The translations under genes were made by a program, and so were the position numbers. The notes beneath the pieces were generated by a model, which searched no databases, was not told the origin of the DNA, and worked only from the letters and a program-made list of their open reading frames with translations. Below, one piece after another: positions 1-10,212 of a stretch of DNA of 64,000 nucleotides (the stretch's first letter is position 1; each line of letters begins with the position of its first letter). This DNA comes from Cryptomeria japonica (lineage: Eukaryota; Streptophyta; Pinopsida; Cupressales; Cupressaceae), in the NCBI RefSeq assembly GCF_030272615.1, contig NC_081405.1:477179508-477243507 (forward strand), read 5' to 3'.

Positions 1-1463
1 GAAGTTGGGATAACTGGAGGAGGATTAGGTTGCCTATTGTTTCTAGTATTATAAGTATGGGCAACCCCATGATAACTCTCTCTAGTCAATTGCTTAGCAT
101 ACTCATAAGGGCTCTTAGAAGAATAACCTCCTTGCACAGTAATAATAGGTTTCTTAGGAGTGCAAAAAGAATCATTAGCATAACCACCTTGAACCACTAA
201 GATAGGCTTATTTAAAGGTTGAGAATTTTGAGAAGGACAAGCACCTTGGACAGTGAAGAGAGGTTTGTTAGGTGTCTCATTCACATGTATCAAATTGATT
301 GAGGATGGTTTAGAGGAATGAACAAAAGTGTTGGAAGAATTATTGATAGTCTTCTCTTGCACTAAAATCTTATCACAGATTAGATCAATTTTAGGAGAGA
401 GACAAGGGATAGGCATTGATGTTCTAGTAGGAAGAGTAATACTAGGAAAGGTCATATCATCCTCTATCAAAGGATCTACATGGGGAATAAACTCTCTAGG
501 AGAAGGATCAACATTACTCTCTAAAGTCTCACTTTTGAGAGGGAGATCTTTGAAAGAGATGTTAACCATCTTGCTTTGAACTAGGGTTTCCTTATGAGTA
601 GAACCAAGTTGAGGAGAGGGAGATGTTTTATTTTTAGAGGGAGAATAATTGAGATTCAACGAAGGGGAGAAATTATCAAGGGAGTTTCCAATCTTGATTT
701 CATCCCCTTTGGCTAGGGGTAGAGAATAATCTATACCTTCTTCTAATGGTTCATCCCAAATAGTGAGGTTGTTGAAAGGAATGTTTGAAGTATTGTCAAT
801 TTCGGGAGAGGAGATAACATTGTTTATTAATTCCTCATCCTTAGGAGGGAGAGCATCAATAGATGTGTTAAACTCATCCTCTTTCCTCAAAATATGTTCA
901 ATATGATCTTTAGGGGAGAGAGAATTAAGGAAATTACTTATTATTTCATCTTCTCTCTCTAAGGGATGCTTATGGGTAAGACAAACTTTAGGAGAAGGGT
1001 AAGCATTTATCATTAATTCATCATCTCTAGTGGGAATTTTGTTGGAAAAGGAAATGCCACCACTAGGAAATGTAGGGATAATGTCATCTTCTTGCACAAA
1101 AGGATCCTCATGAAGGGAGCATTTTTTAGGAGCCACAAAGTCATCAAGGGCATCATCCAACAAAGCCTGATCATATCCATTAAAAGGTTTATCTTTTGAT
1201 TCAAAAGGAGATATCTCTTCATAGAGGAGATCACTGAAAACAACCATGTTACTAGATTTAGTGGAAGAGCTGATAGGAATGTACCCTTGAGAGGAATCAT
1301 TCGACTTATCTTTCTCATCACAACGAAATGGCATAGTAACAATGTTTATGAGTTTTTGGTAAAATGAAGGTTTGGTATATTTAGGTTTCAAAAATTCATC
1401 TAAAGCTTCATCTAACTCATAATCATCACAAATATGAACATCTTGCAAATAAAAATCTAACAT
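1..1463 (-). CDS. Uncharacterised long ORF next to a retrotransposon PBS, partial
   Basis: Reading leftward from the ATG at 1463-1461 there are 487 codons with no stop, and the frame leaves the window still open. I translated every line and found no frameshift. The protein is rich in Ser, Pro, Asp, Glu and Lys. It starts MLDFYLQDVHICDDYELDEA and near the open end has three related motifs of the form PI/PL-x-x-VQGG(Y/A). It ends in the window with a basic YNTRNNRQPNPPP stretch. I see no zinc knuckle, DSG protease motif or transmembrane segment. It begins about 140 bases after a PBS and LTR, where a Ty3/gypsy gag or an Ogre-style extra ORF1 would start, so it is probably the first ORF of element G1. 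The function is not recognised. It is the only long undamaged frame in the window. Confidence 0.75.
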   Translation of the reverse strand, partial: MLDFYLQDVHICDDYELDEALDEFLKPKYTKPSFYQKLINIVTMPFRCDEKDKSNDSSQGYIPISSSTKSSNMVVFSDLLYEEISPFESKDKPFNGYDQALLDDALDDFVAPKKCSLHEDPFVQEDDIIPTFPSGGISFSNKIPTRDDELMINAYPSPKVCLTHKHPLEREDEIISNFLNSLSPKDHIEHILRKEDEFNTSIDALPPKDEELINNVISSPEIDNTSNIPFNNLTIWDEPLEEGIDYSLPLAKGDEIKIGNSLDNFSPSLNLNYSPSKNKTSPSPQLGSTHKETLVQSKMVNISFKDLPLKSETLESNVDPSPREFIPHVDPLIEDDMTFPSITLPTRTSMPIPCLSPKIDLICDKILVQEKTINNSSNTFVHSSKPSSINLIHVNETPNKPLFTVQGACPSQNSQPLNKPILVVQGGYANDSFCTPKKPIITVQGGYSSKSPYEYAKQLTRESYHGVAHTYNTRNNRQPNPPPVIPT

Positions 1464-1603
1464 TTTGAAATTGCATAAAATTTAAACACACAATGCAAAG
1501 AAAAACACTTTTTTTTTTTTCTTTTTAATGAAAATGAAATGAAAACACACTAAATCTAGATCTAGATCTAACAAATGCAATGCAAGAGGAAGAAATGATA
1601 TAT

Positions 1604-1621
1604 TTCACGTCGGGTTCACCA
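1604..1621 (-). other. Primer-binding site of G1
   Basis: On the minus strand this reads TGGTGAACCCGACGTGAA, beginning with the TGG that pairs with a tRNA CCA end. It lies 3 bases inside the LTR border. I could not assign the tRNA with confidence. It sets the direction of the element (minus). Confidence 0.65.
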
Positions 1622-2054
1622 AAATGTGTAGGAGAAAAAGTGACACTAAGCAAACATGCCCTAATCTCACTTACAACCACACACTTGTGGAATACGAAAG
1701 AGCCTAGAGGTATCACACAATTGGCTACTTCTTTTTGTGGAAGAGAGAGCCATGGGCCACCTATTAGGATTTCTATTCCTTTGTTGAAATTGGAAGATCA
1801 AATGATGCAAGTTCAATCCCTAACCCCAAAGTGCAAGTATGAACTAATAACAAGATTGCAGAATCGAACTTAAACAATGGAAAGTTGTAAACACAAGGAC
1901 AAGACAAGAATGCAAATGCATACCCGGAGTTAAAATCTGACTGAAAATGTTCGGGATGGGGGTGCGGGCACCACTGTCCTGATTCTGCCCCTGAAACTGC
2001 TCCGGAAACTGCTGTTTTGCAAAGCTGTCAAAAATGCTGAAAACTGCTGTCAGA

Positions 2055-2118
2055 AGGACCAGGGCGCCCAGCGCCCCTGTCCTGGCAGGACCAGGGCACC
2101 CCACGCCCCTGTCCTGGT
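2055..2118. repeat. GC-rich 32-bp tandem duplication in the G1 LTR
   Basis: Two adjacent 32-bp units (2055-2086 and 2087-2118) start AGGACCAGGGC and end CCCCTGTCCTGG. Each unit can fold on itself: GGGCGC pairs with GCGCCC in unit 1, and CCAGG pairs with CCTGG in both. It stands out against AT-rich surroundings. Confidence 0.7.
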
Positions 2119-2234
2119 CTTTTGCTCTGAGATTTGGTGTGTGGTGTTGTCTCAGTCTGCTTTTCCCGGATCTACAACTTGCGGCGTCGTCCGAGTCCCG
2201 AAACCTGCACTTATATCTGAAAAGGTGTGGGCGG

Positions 2235-2241
2235 CTATATA
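2235..2241 (-). promoter_or_regulatory. TATA-like box in the G1 LTR
   Basis: On the minus strand this reads TATATAG, followed downstream by GCCGCCC. It lies within the LTR at a position suitable for starting the retroelement transcript. No start site can be proved from sequence. Confidence 0.4.
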
Positions 2242-3255
2242 GGGTTTTTCCTTAGTCAAACCCCCGCTTCGGTGATTTCCACCTCCACGAATAGCCAAGT
2301 TGTATTGTAAAATGTATTGTGTGTGCAGACCTAGTGTGTGTGCAAGGTCCTTAAATGCAAGAAAGCAAACTAGAGCAACCTAGAAAGTAAACCCTAATTG
2401 CTTGTAAATGATAATGTAAATGCTCTAAATCAAGATGCAAAGTGATCTAAAGCATGAATAAAGGATATATTGAAGCTTATGCAAAGACATGAAAACAACA
2501 TGAAATCATACCCAACCCCCAGGGGAGGGGTACAAGCCAATCTTCAGTCGGTAATCTCCTATTGCTCTTCAATGTCTTCAAAGCCCTAAATGTATGAATG
2601 AAATTGAATGAATGCTTGATAGAGGAATGTTGAATGTTGTTGAAGTCTTCAAAGATCTGATCTTTCGCTGCATATAAGGTCCTTGAAAGCCCAAAATTTC
2701 TATCCCTTCAAATGAAGAAAGAGAGCTCTTATGTAGGAAACCCTAGGTCGTAATTTCAACTTTAGGCCAACCTAGAGATTGAATATCCCACCAATTTCTT
2801 GGGGTTAAGCTTTATTTTATGATTGGATCGCGCTCCTAAAATTTCGGGAAAAATGTCCGGGACCATGTTGCACTCCGGGTGCCATGGTCCCGACAACTTT
2901 TCACCAAATTTTCAGGACTGTCGGATATGATGATTTTAGAGAGAATCCCGAAGTTACAGGTGATTTCAAGATGTTTTGACCCCCGAAATCAAGCCCCCAA
3001 GTTCAAAATAGGACCTCATTAGGGTTTTTGATTAAATGATGTATTGGAGGAATAAAATGAAAAGGGCACACTTTAATGAAAGGGCCCAACTTTATGATGT
3101 AGGAAATGATAAAATAGGACCTTAGACCTAATTAATTTAATTAATTAAGTGCTAAAGGGGAAATGCAATGCAAAATACAAAATGCGCCAAGGCGGGTGCT
3201 AAACTAGGTGTGAAATTGTACCACCCTAGCAAGTGCGTACAATTTATGACGCTAC

Positions 3256-3551
3256 AGTCGGTAAAATAGATTAATAGCTATAGTATTACTAGTACAACTT
3301 AATGCATGAAACAGAAAGAGAAACAACATCCACAATACATGACACAAAGATTTTGATTTGGAAACCCTATAAGGGAAAAAACCACGATGGGAAACCTTAC
3401 CCACAATTAGATGATACTACTGCAGATAGTAAGTGAATATAATAATAAGGTCTTCACATGTAGAAAGGCCAACCACCTAGAGATCACTGCTCAATCACAA
3501 AATAGGAGTCACATTGACTACATAGTTGGATGGTTAAATCCAGTAACAATG
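3256..3551 (-). repeat. Copia A 3' LTR, left segment
   Basis: This piece aligns by eye with copia B LTRs at about 55240-55530 and 60860-61140, sharing GCATGAAACA, the block GGGAAAAAACCACG-TGGGAAACC, and a GTTGGATGGTTAAATCCA stretch. It is cut on the left by G1 and on the right by T1. It resumes at 14582 after the duplicated CAATG. Confidence 0.7.
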
Positions 3552-3775
3552 TGTAGTCACATAAATCTGTCCACTTAATTAAATGAATACTTAGTATTTA
3601 TTTGATTATTTAACCATCAATTAATAATTAATTAAATTAATATTTAATTAATTCATCTTAACCCTCTTCTCCTATTAATTAAATAAATTATTCAATTTAT
3701 TTGATTTAATTCACTTAACCAAATTCATACCATTAATTAAATAAATAAATTATATTTGTTTAATTAAATCTTCTC

Positions 3776-4070
3776 TCACATTTAAATAAATTAATATTTA
3801 TTTAAATCCCCCAAAATCCCACCTCTCACATTTAAATAAATTAATATTTATTTAAATCCCCCAAAATCCCACCTCTCACATTTAAATAAATAAATCATTT
3901 ATTTAAATCACCTTTATCCTCCACCCACTTGTATTTTCCTACAAAAGCAAGTTGCACAATTATTTTAAATAAATAATTTATTTAAATCACCTTTATCCTC
4001 CACCCACTTGTATTTTCCTACAAAAGCAAGTTGCACAACTATTTTAAATAAATTATTTATTTAAAATCCT
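3776..4070. repeat. AT-rich hairpin tandem repeats in the T1 5' LTR
   Basis: About two and a half copies of a ~50-bp unit (CTCACATTTAAATAAAT... CCCCCAAAATCCCACCT) are followed by two copies of a ~75-bp unit ending CACCCACTTGTATTTTCC. Each unit contains an inverted repeat such as ATTTAAATAAAT / ATTTATTTAAAT with a 4-base loop. The same array recurs in the 3' LTR from about 12862. Confidence 0.8.
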
Positions 4071-4496
4071 ATTTATCCTCACCCACTTGAAACCTTTAAT
4101 GGTTTCCCTTAAAGTATTCAAACTTGATGGCTTTAAAGTCTTCAAACTTGATGGCTTCCTTCTATAGTCTTCTTAAGGCTTTAATGGTTTTCCTTAAAGT
4201 CTTCAAGCCTTTAATGGTTCCCCTCAAAGTCTTCAAGCATTTTAATGCTTTATCTTCCTTTTTCTCATTTAAATAAATTAATATTTATTTGAATATTTAT
4301 CCAAATACAACTTGCACACATTTATTGAAATAAATGAATTTTTATTTTAATAAAATCCTATTTTCCCTCACCCACCAAATCCACTTGCAAAATCTAATCC
4401 CCTTCTAGATTCTTCTAACCCCTTCCTAATTAACTTAATCCATCCCCTAATTATTGTCACATTCCTAAGCAAAATGGAGTCACTTCTCGAAGCCTA

Positions 4497-4651
4497 AAAG
4501 TCTTTGATAACCATTAAAGGCTTTCAACCTTCAACCACTAAATGTCTCAAAGTCTTGGATAACCTTTGAAAGCTTCCAACCTTCAACCACTAAATGGCTC
4601 AAAGTCTTTGATAACCATTGAAGGCTTTCAACCTTCAACCACTTAATCCCC
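4497..4651. repeat. Three tandem 52-bp units in the T1 5' LTR
   Basis: Units at 4497-4548, 4549-4600 and 4601-4651 each begin AAAGTCTT and carry CAACCTTCAACCACT near their end. They differ at a handful of sites. The same triplet recurs in the 3' LTR at about 13582-13736. Confidence 0.8.
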
Positions 4652-5038
4652 AAAGTCTCCAATAACCATTAATGGTTACCTCAAACCCTCCCACATGGTT
4701 AAAACATTTGTTTTGACTCAACCTCTACCCAACCCAAGGGTCTCATCAAGCCTTTAATGCTTTGACCATGATTATCTCTTAATCATTTGCACAAAGGTTT
4801 ATCCTTGCATTAACTCCTAATCCAGTGGGTAATCCTAATTTAGGCTTGACCCTTACCTTCTAGATAACCATGAGGTCTCCTCAGGCATTTAATGCCTCCA
4901 ACCTCTTCTCTCAACCCAATCTTATGTTGACACTTGTCACCATTTCATTGGTGCAAATTGTGCACATGGATCCCCAACTTTCAAGCTTGACCCTTGATTA
5001 AACCTTTCAATCCTGGCCATCCATTGCTCCATTTTTCC

Positions 5039-5047
5039 TATAAATAG
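5039..5047 (+). promoter_or_regulatory. TATA box in the T1 LTR
   Basis: TATAAATAG lies about 450 bases before the LTR 3' edge and is repeated at 14124-14132 in the other LTR. It fits a core promoter for the element transcript in both copies. The start site itself is not visible. Confidence 0.6.
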
Positions 5048-5496
5048 AGCCCATTCCTTCATAATCCAGATCCTGAAAACTTGTATGCATTTAGGCTATA
5101 GACATTTTTAGAGAGCATTTAGCATAGCATAACTAAAATCTTGTCTTTTTGGTAAAATCAATCATTTTAGCATCAATAGAATAGTATTTAGCTTTTCATT
5201 TCATATTTGAAGCTTAATATTAAATCTCAATCCTCCATAAGCATCCATAGTGCAAAGAGCTGCTGAGAGCTACACTCATTTGGGACTTGGAGAGGAGAGG
5301 AACAAGGGAGGAGCAACTATGAGCATCTTGATTAGCTATTTCATTCTATGTTTATATGCTTTCTATTTCATGCTTAATATCTCTCTTGATATGCCTATTT
5401 AGGATAATCTTTTGTTGCTAACACTAACGTTTGTTTCTTGTGCTCTTGTGTGTGTTGCTATCAAACAGATTTTCTAATCCTTTTTGCAGAGCATCA

Positions 5497-6984
5497 TTTG
5501 GTAAGCCACAACAGTTACTCCAGCAACCACTAATCATACCAGCATGTGCCTTGACGCCATTCATCCTTGGAAAGAGTCAAGAGGAAGAGACACAAGATGA
5601 GGACCTAGTGGACTGGATCTATAAAGATCCCATCACCACTGACAAACCGCAAGTTACACTTCCTATGGATCAGTATGGAAAAGGCCTTCTCATTATGCAA
5701 AGAATGGGATATGATGGTTAGAGTGCTTTGGGATACTGCAAACAAGGACGACATGAACTTCTGCTACCAGAATTAAAGCCCAAAGGTAATACAGGCCTAG
5801 GCTTTGAAAAAGAGATCCTTCCTAAACTCAGATTCAAAGGCAAACCCAGCAAACCATTTTGCCCACCTACTATAAAGAGGACACCTTTCATAATCAAAGC
5901 ACCATCAAAAACTATCCCCACTGCCCCATCGAGGCTCACAAACCCACCACAACCATCTATAATACCAATCATCCCACCAAACGAACCAGTAATCCCATCA
6001 ATAACACCAATAGCAGCAGCAACTGTATCAGAACCCGCAACAACATCTATGGCACCAGTAGTTCTAGCAGAAACCACTGAGTCACCATTACCAATACTTC
6101 CAGTAACAAATCCTTTAAACCCCATCACAGTTCCTGCAGCACCAATTACTACAAAGATACATAAACCAATCACACCTGCCGTGTTTAACTCCAAAGACAT
6201 CCCAGTATGGTATAGCAATCAGATGCTGGAGAGTGATCTAGAGACCGACTCACATGAGTGGGAATTTGATTCTGTACAACTTAACACTTCAGATGAGGAA
6301 GACACATCACCACCTCTGCCACACAAAGACATTCCTGTTTACGGAGAAGCACAGATAAAGACCACTGGGGTACCTGAGCTGGAAACATCTTCCACAGACC
6401 CTACGTCTCATCCTACGCCTGATTTTGACAGGGAGAGTACCATCAACGACCTTCACCACACTGTCTTAACCCTCACTGATACCTCTAACAAACTTAATCT
6501 AATCGATGAAGTAATGCCCATTATCCACCCTGAACTCATCGAATGGAACCAACCAAATCCCCCATGTCTTGACCTCTTCCAAAACGATGAGGCTATCATT
6601 GACTTTTTGGAATTAAGGGATAACCTACCAAGCGGGGATCACAAAGCTGGATTCGCCATTGAACTTAATAGCGTAGCATACTTCGGGGCGGATGCCAAAC
6701 CTTTTAGCTGCAAAAATATAACAATGAAACATGGATCTTCTAGTGAAAACCACACTGTGGCACTGTTTGATCCCACAAAAGTAAAAAGAAAGAGTGTATC
6801 CAACGGTGAAAACCTCTTTGAGGTGCCTGAGGATGAAGGGTTTGACATTCTCCCTGCTAATGCACAGCAGGAACGATCAATGATTCTTATCGAGGAAACC
6901 AAAGAATACAATGTGGGGACTCCTGAAAACCCTCATATCATACATCTGGCATCTCTTCTCACTCTAGAGGAACAGCTTCAATTT
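5497..6984 (+). pseudogene. T1 pol N-terminus: G-patch plus Pro/Thr-rich linker
   Basis: The frame enters from the LTR and continues to RT. A G-patch-like stretch spans about 5680-5800 (GKGLLIMQRMGYDG, a stop at 5719-5721, then SALGY and GNTGLGFE). A ~150-residue linker rich in Pro, Thr, Ile and Ala follows, then an acidic Ser/Asp/Glu part. G-patches are glycine-rich nucleic-acid or helicase-cofactor modules found near protease or RT in some retroelement polyproteins. No gag, zinc knuckle or DSG protease precedes it, so about the first third of a normal polyprotein is missing. The long opposite-strand ORF at 5718-6218 is a shadow of the biased linker. Confidence 0.7.
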
Positions 6985-7926
6985 ATCAAGTTCTTCCAGA
7001 AGCGTCAGATCAACTTCGCATGGTCATATGCAGACATGCCTGGGCTTGATCCTGATTTAGTCATGCATCACCTCACCGTAGCAGAAGGAGCTAAACCTAT
7101 CAAGCAGAAGCTTCATAAGATGCATCCCCAGATTGCAGTGCTAGTCAAAACAGAACTCAAGAAACTCCTACATGTTGGTTTCATTAGACCAATTGATTAT
7201 GCATAATGGATCTCCAACATTATGCCTGTCGGCAAACCAAAAGGGGGCATCCGCATTTGTACTGACTTCAGAGATCTGAATAAGGCATGTCCTAAGGATG
7301 ACTTTCCCCTACCAAATATCGACATCATAGTGGATCTAACAGCAGGACATGCGATGCTTTCACTCATGGATGGCTTTTCCGGCTACAATCAGATAAAGAT
7401 CGCACCCGAAGATCAACATAAGACAACCTTCACATGTCCATGGGGCACATACTGCTGGAATGTAATGCCTTTTGGTCTAAAGAATGCAGGAGTGACCTAT
7501 CAAAGAGAAATGACCACCATCTTCCATGACATGATGCATACTATGATGGAAGATTATGTGGATGACTTACTAGAAAAATCACTTACTAGAGAAGGACATC
7601 TCCACATCTTAGATCAAATCTTTGATAGACTGGAACAATATCATGTTCGACTCAACCCAAAGAAATGTGTCTTTGGAGTAACCTTCGGGAAGCTTCTAGG
7701 ATACATTGTCTCAAGCAAAGGCATTGAGGTCGATCCAGCAAAGGTTAAGGCAATAATGGACATGCCACCTCCAAAGAATATCAGTCAGCTAAGGACATTA
7801 CAAGGGCGGCTTCAATCCATCTGAAGATTCATTGCACAATTGGCTGATAAGTGTCACCCATTCACACACTTGCTACACAAGAACATCCGCTTTCAGTGGG
7901 ATGCCAGATGCCAACAAGCATTTTAG
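6985..7926 (+). pseudogene. T1 reverse transcriptase domain, broken
   Basis: Starts with the pre-RT block INFAWSYADMPGLDPDLV and continues through GGIRICTDFRDLNKACPKD, MDGFSGYNQI, MPFGLKNAG and the catalytic YVDD at 7555-7566. The tail FGKLLGYIVSSKGIEVDP is typical of Ty3/gypsy RT. Stops lie at 7204 (TAA), 7822 (TGA) and 7924 (TAG), all in the same frame with no indel. The active-site aspartates are kept. The enzyme would copy element RNA into cDNA in the cytoplasmic particle, but this copy cannot give a full protein. Confidence 0.9.
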
Positions 7927-8451
7927 ATGCTTAAAGACTATCTCATGAATCCACCATTGTTGATGCCACCAGATCCAAGTAGACCGTTGTTACTTTATAT
8001 CTCAGCGACAAGTACAGCATTAGGTGTATTATTGGCACAACATAATGCAGAAGGCAAAGAGTGTGATGTTTACTACATCTCTCGCACACTGGTTGGCTAT
8101 GAACTCAATTACACACCTATTGAGCCAGCTTGCCTAGCAGTAATCTTAGCAGCCACTAAATTGCGACACTATCTGTTGACACACAAGGTACAACTCATCG
8201 CAAAGATTGATCCACTCAAGTATTTACTCAGCAAAGCAGCATTGACAGGTCGCTTAACCAAATGGGTGATGATTCTAAGTGAATTTGACATCGAGTATGT
8301 GGACCGTAAAGCTATCAAAGGGCAGGTCATTGCAGATCAGTTGGCCGATGCACCACTCATAGGCAATCATCCCCTCATTTCCAATTTTCCAGATGAAGAG
8401 ATATTCATGATCACAGAAGTACAACCATGGAAACTATATTTTGATGGTTAA
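7927..8451 (+). pseudogene. T1 first RNase H domain (gypsy type), broken
   Basis: Follows RT in frame. Motifs LLYISATSTALGVLLAQ, YYISRTLVGYELNYTPIE and RHYLLTHKVQLI match the RNase H attached to Ty3/gypsy RT. It would degrade the RNA strand of the cDNA hybrid. The frame ends at a TAA at 8449-8451, inside the start of the second RNase H (KLYFDG then stop). Confidence 0.85.
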
Positions 8452-8766
8452 TACACTAGGCACGGCTCAGGGGTAGGCATGTTGTTTATCACACCTCAAG
8501 GTGACAGCATCCTGAAGTCTTACAGGCTCACATTTCCATGCACAAACAACATAGCAGAGTATGAGGCCTTGATCACAGGACTCAGGTTAGCCGTACAATG
8601 GAAATTACAAGAACTACAAGTATATGGCGATTCCCAACTAGTCATTCAACAAGCAACAGATGAATATCAGACCAAAGATGATAAACTCATACCATATAAG
8701 CAAATGGTGGACACTCTAAAGACATCATTTACTACTATCACTTTTGAGCAGACACCAAGAGATTAG
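8437..8766 (+). pseudogene. T1 second RNase H (archaeal type), Tat hallmark
   Basis: From WKLYFDG at about 8428-8448, after the stop at 8449, the frame reads GSGVGMLFITPQGD, then CTNNIAEYEALITGLRLA and YGDSQLVIQQ. These are the D, E and D blocks of the archaeal/plant-like RNase H that Tat elements acquired in addition to their own. It sits between RNase H and integrase, the usual Tat position. It ends at TAG 8764-8766, just before NRAVDAMA, which carries the last acidic block. Confidence 0.85.
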
Positions 8767-10179
8767 AATCGAGCTGTTGACGCCATGGCTACCATCGCAT
8801 CTCTACTAGATCTTCCACAGAATTCAACATGCTATGAGTTCTCGGTAGAATAGCTTTGGATCCCCGCTTATGATATCCCTGAATCTGAAATGATATGTCA
8901 CCTTGTTGGTTCTGAATCCCCATGGTACGGTGAGTTCTACACCTATCTCCGTGATCATACCCTTCCTCCCAACCAATCAAATAACCAACGAAAAACCTTC
9001 ATTCGCCAAACTGCTCGATATACCATTATTGCCGAAACCCTATACCGACGTAGTCTTGATGGTACTCTCCTTCGATGTCTAGAACAGGATGAGATAACAA
9101 AGGTTTTGGAAGAGGTACATGAAGGAATTTGCGGGACTCACTCAAGTGGTCCATCACTAGCCAAGAAGATCATGCGAGCTGGATACTATTGGCCATCTAT
9201 GGAAAAGGATTCCTACTACTTTGTCAGGAAATGCAAGAAATGTCAAGTTCACGGTGACCTGATACATGCACCAGCACAGGAACTGCAACCAATCACAACA
9301 CCATGGCCTTTTTGTCAATGGGGCCTTGACCTTGTGGGTAAGATTCATCCATCTTCATCCAATGGCCACAAATTCATTATTACCACCACTGAATATTTCA
9401 CAAAGTGGATCGAAGCTGTTCCACTTACCCAAGTCACCGGCAAGCAGATCGCCTCATTCATCCTCAACTACATCATCTGCCAGTATGGTGTACCCATGTC
9501 CATCATCACAGATAATGGTCTTCCTTTCAAAAATCAGGATGTCCGTGAGCTTTGTGAGAAATTTCATATCCAACATCGCTTTTCCACCCCCTATTACCCA
9601 CAAGGCAATGGTCAGGCTGAAGCATCCAATAAAAACATATTGAGAATCCTAAAGAAGACAGTCAATGATGTTGGTCGTGATTGGCATGTTCAATTGAATC
9701 CAGCATTATGGGCATATCGAACTAGCATTCGAACCCCTACAGGTGCAACTCCTTATTCATTGGTCTATGGTGCAGAAGCTATCTTACCTATTGAGGTTGA
9801 GATACCATCATTACGAGTTTCCTTGCATAATCTCATCGATGATGAAGCATACAGAGTCTCACACCTTCAGGACTTAGAGTTACTTGATGAGAAGTGACAA
9901 GCTGCATACAATCACCTCAAAGCCTATCAGCAGCGCATGAGTAGAAGCTACAATCACCGAGTTAGATCTCATACATTTGAGGTAGGTGATCTTGTTCTTT
10001 GAGAGAATCCTCGCAACCAACCAAACAGAGAACATCAAGGCAAGTTTGAATCAAATTGGCTCAGCCCATATGTTGTCACTGTTGTATTCGGGTCTGGGGC
10101 ATATTAGTTGGCTACATCAAACGGAGAACTGCTCACAGATCCAATCAATAGCATGCACCTCAAATGGTTTTATACCTAA
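8767..10179 (+). pseudogene. T1 integrase, broken
   Basis: The HHCC zinc region (VHEGICGTHSSG ... CKKCQVHGD) is followed by a catalytic core with GLDLVGKI (D), IITDNG (D) and YYPQGNGQAEASNK (E). A C-terminal part has VGDLVL and SPYVVTVVFGSGAY. The domain would insert cDNA with a 5-bp stagger, matching the CAATG duplication. In-frame stops occur at 8851 (TAG), 9895 (TGA), 10000 (TGA) and 10105 (TAG). The natural end seems to be TAA 10177-10179. There is no frameshift from 5497 to here. Three of these stops lie where the family context suggests Arg (CGA) or Gln (CAG). Confidence 0.88.
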
Positions 10180-10212
10180 GGTGTACAAGGCATCAGGCTC
10201 CCCTGCATATCA

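Larger units (their letters stand above)
1..3255 (-). mobile_element. 5' end of minus-strand LTR retrotransposon (G1)
   Basis: In minus orientation the order is LTR (3255 to 1625), a 3-bp spacer, PBS (1621 to 1604), a short leader, then the open ORF from 1463. The rest of the element, including its 3' LTR, lies beyond the left edge. Its right border at 3255/3256 cuts a copia LTR that can be followed by similarity to copies near 55.2 and 60.9 kb, so G1 inserted into copia A's 3' LTR. The predicted target duplication is GTCGG (3256-3260). The superfamily is probably Ty3/gypsy, but no pol domain is visible to prove it. Confidence 0.7.
1625..3255 (-). repeat. 5' LTR of G1 (1631 bp)
   Basis: On the plus strand the repeat begins TGTGTAGGAG and ends GCTACA, so it has the TG...CA termini of an LTR. 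The inner edge touches the PBS and the outer edge abuts interrupted copia LTR sequence. A minus-strand TATA-like TATATAG lies at 2241-2235, upstream of a GC-rich part of the LTR. The partner LTR is outside the window, so the length rests on one copy. Short ORFs inside it, including opposite-strand ones around 1844-2255, look like chance frames. Confidence 0.65.
3552..5496 (+). repeat. 5' LTR of T1 (1945 bp)
   Basis: Begins TGTAGTCACATAAATC and ends GCAGAGCATCA. It matches 12638-14581 along its whole length apart from about six substitutions and one extra A in an A-run near 3942. It holds AT-rich hairpin repeats, a three-copy 52-bp tandem repeat and a TATA box. No convincing tRNA complement follows its 3' edge (5497 on reads TTTGGTAAGCC), so the PBS is decayed, deleted or of unknown tRNA. 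Confidence 0.92.

Noticed and set aside
1013-1342. 109-residue minus-strand ORF
   Set aside because: It is a shifted frame inside the uninterrupted 487-codon ORF at 1-1463.
3776-4070. Regularly spaced repeats resembling a CRISPR array
   Set aside because: The units are LTR-internal AT-rich hairpins, the spacers are also repeated, the copy is duplicated in the other LTR and the genome is a plant.
5718-6218. 166-residue minus-strand ORF opposite T1 pol
   Set aside because: It mirrors the Pro/Thr-rich linker codons of the true plus-strand frame; the Gly/Val/Ile-rich translation is a composition artefact.
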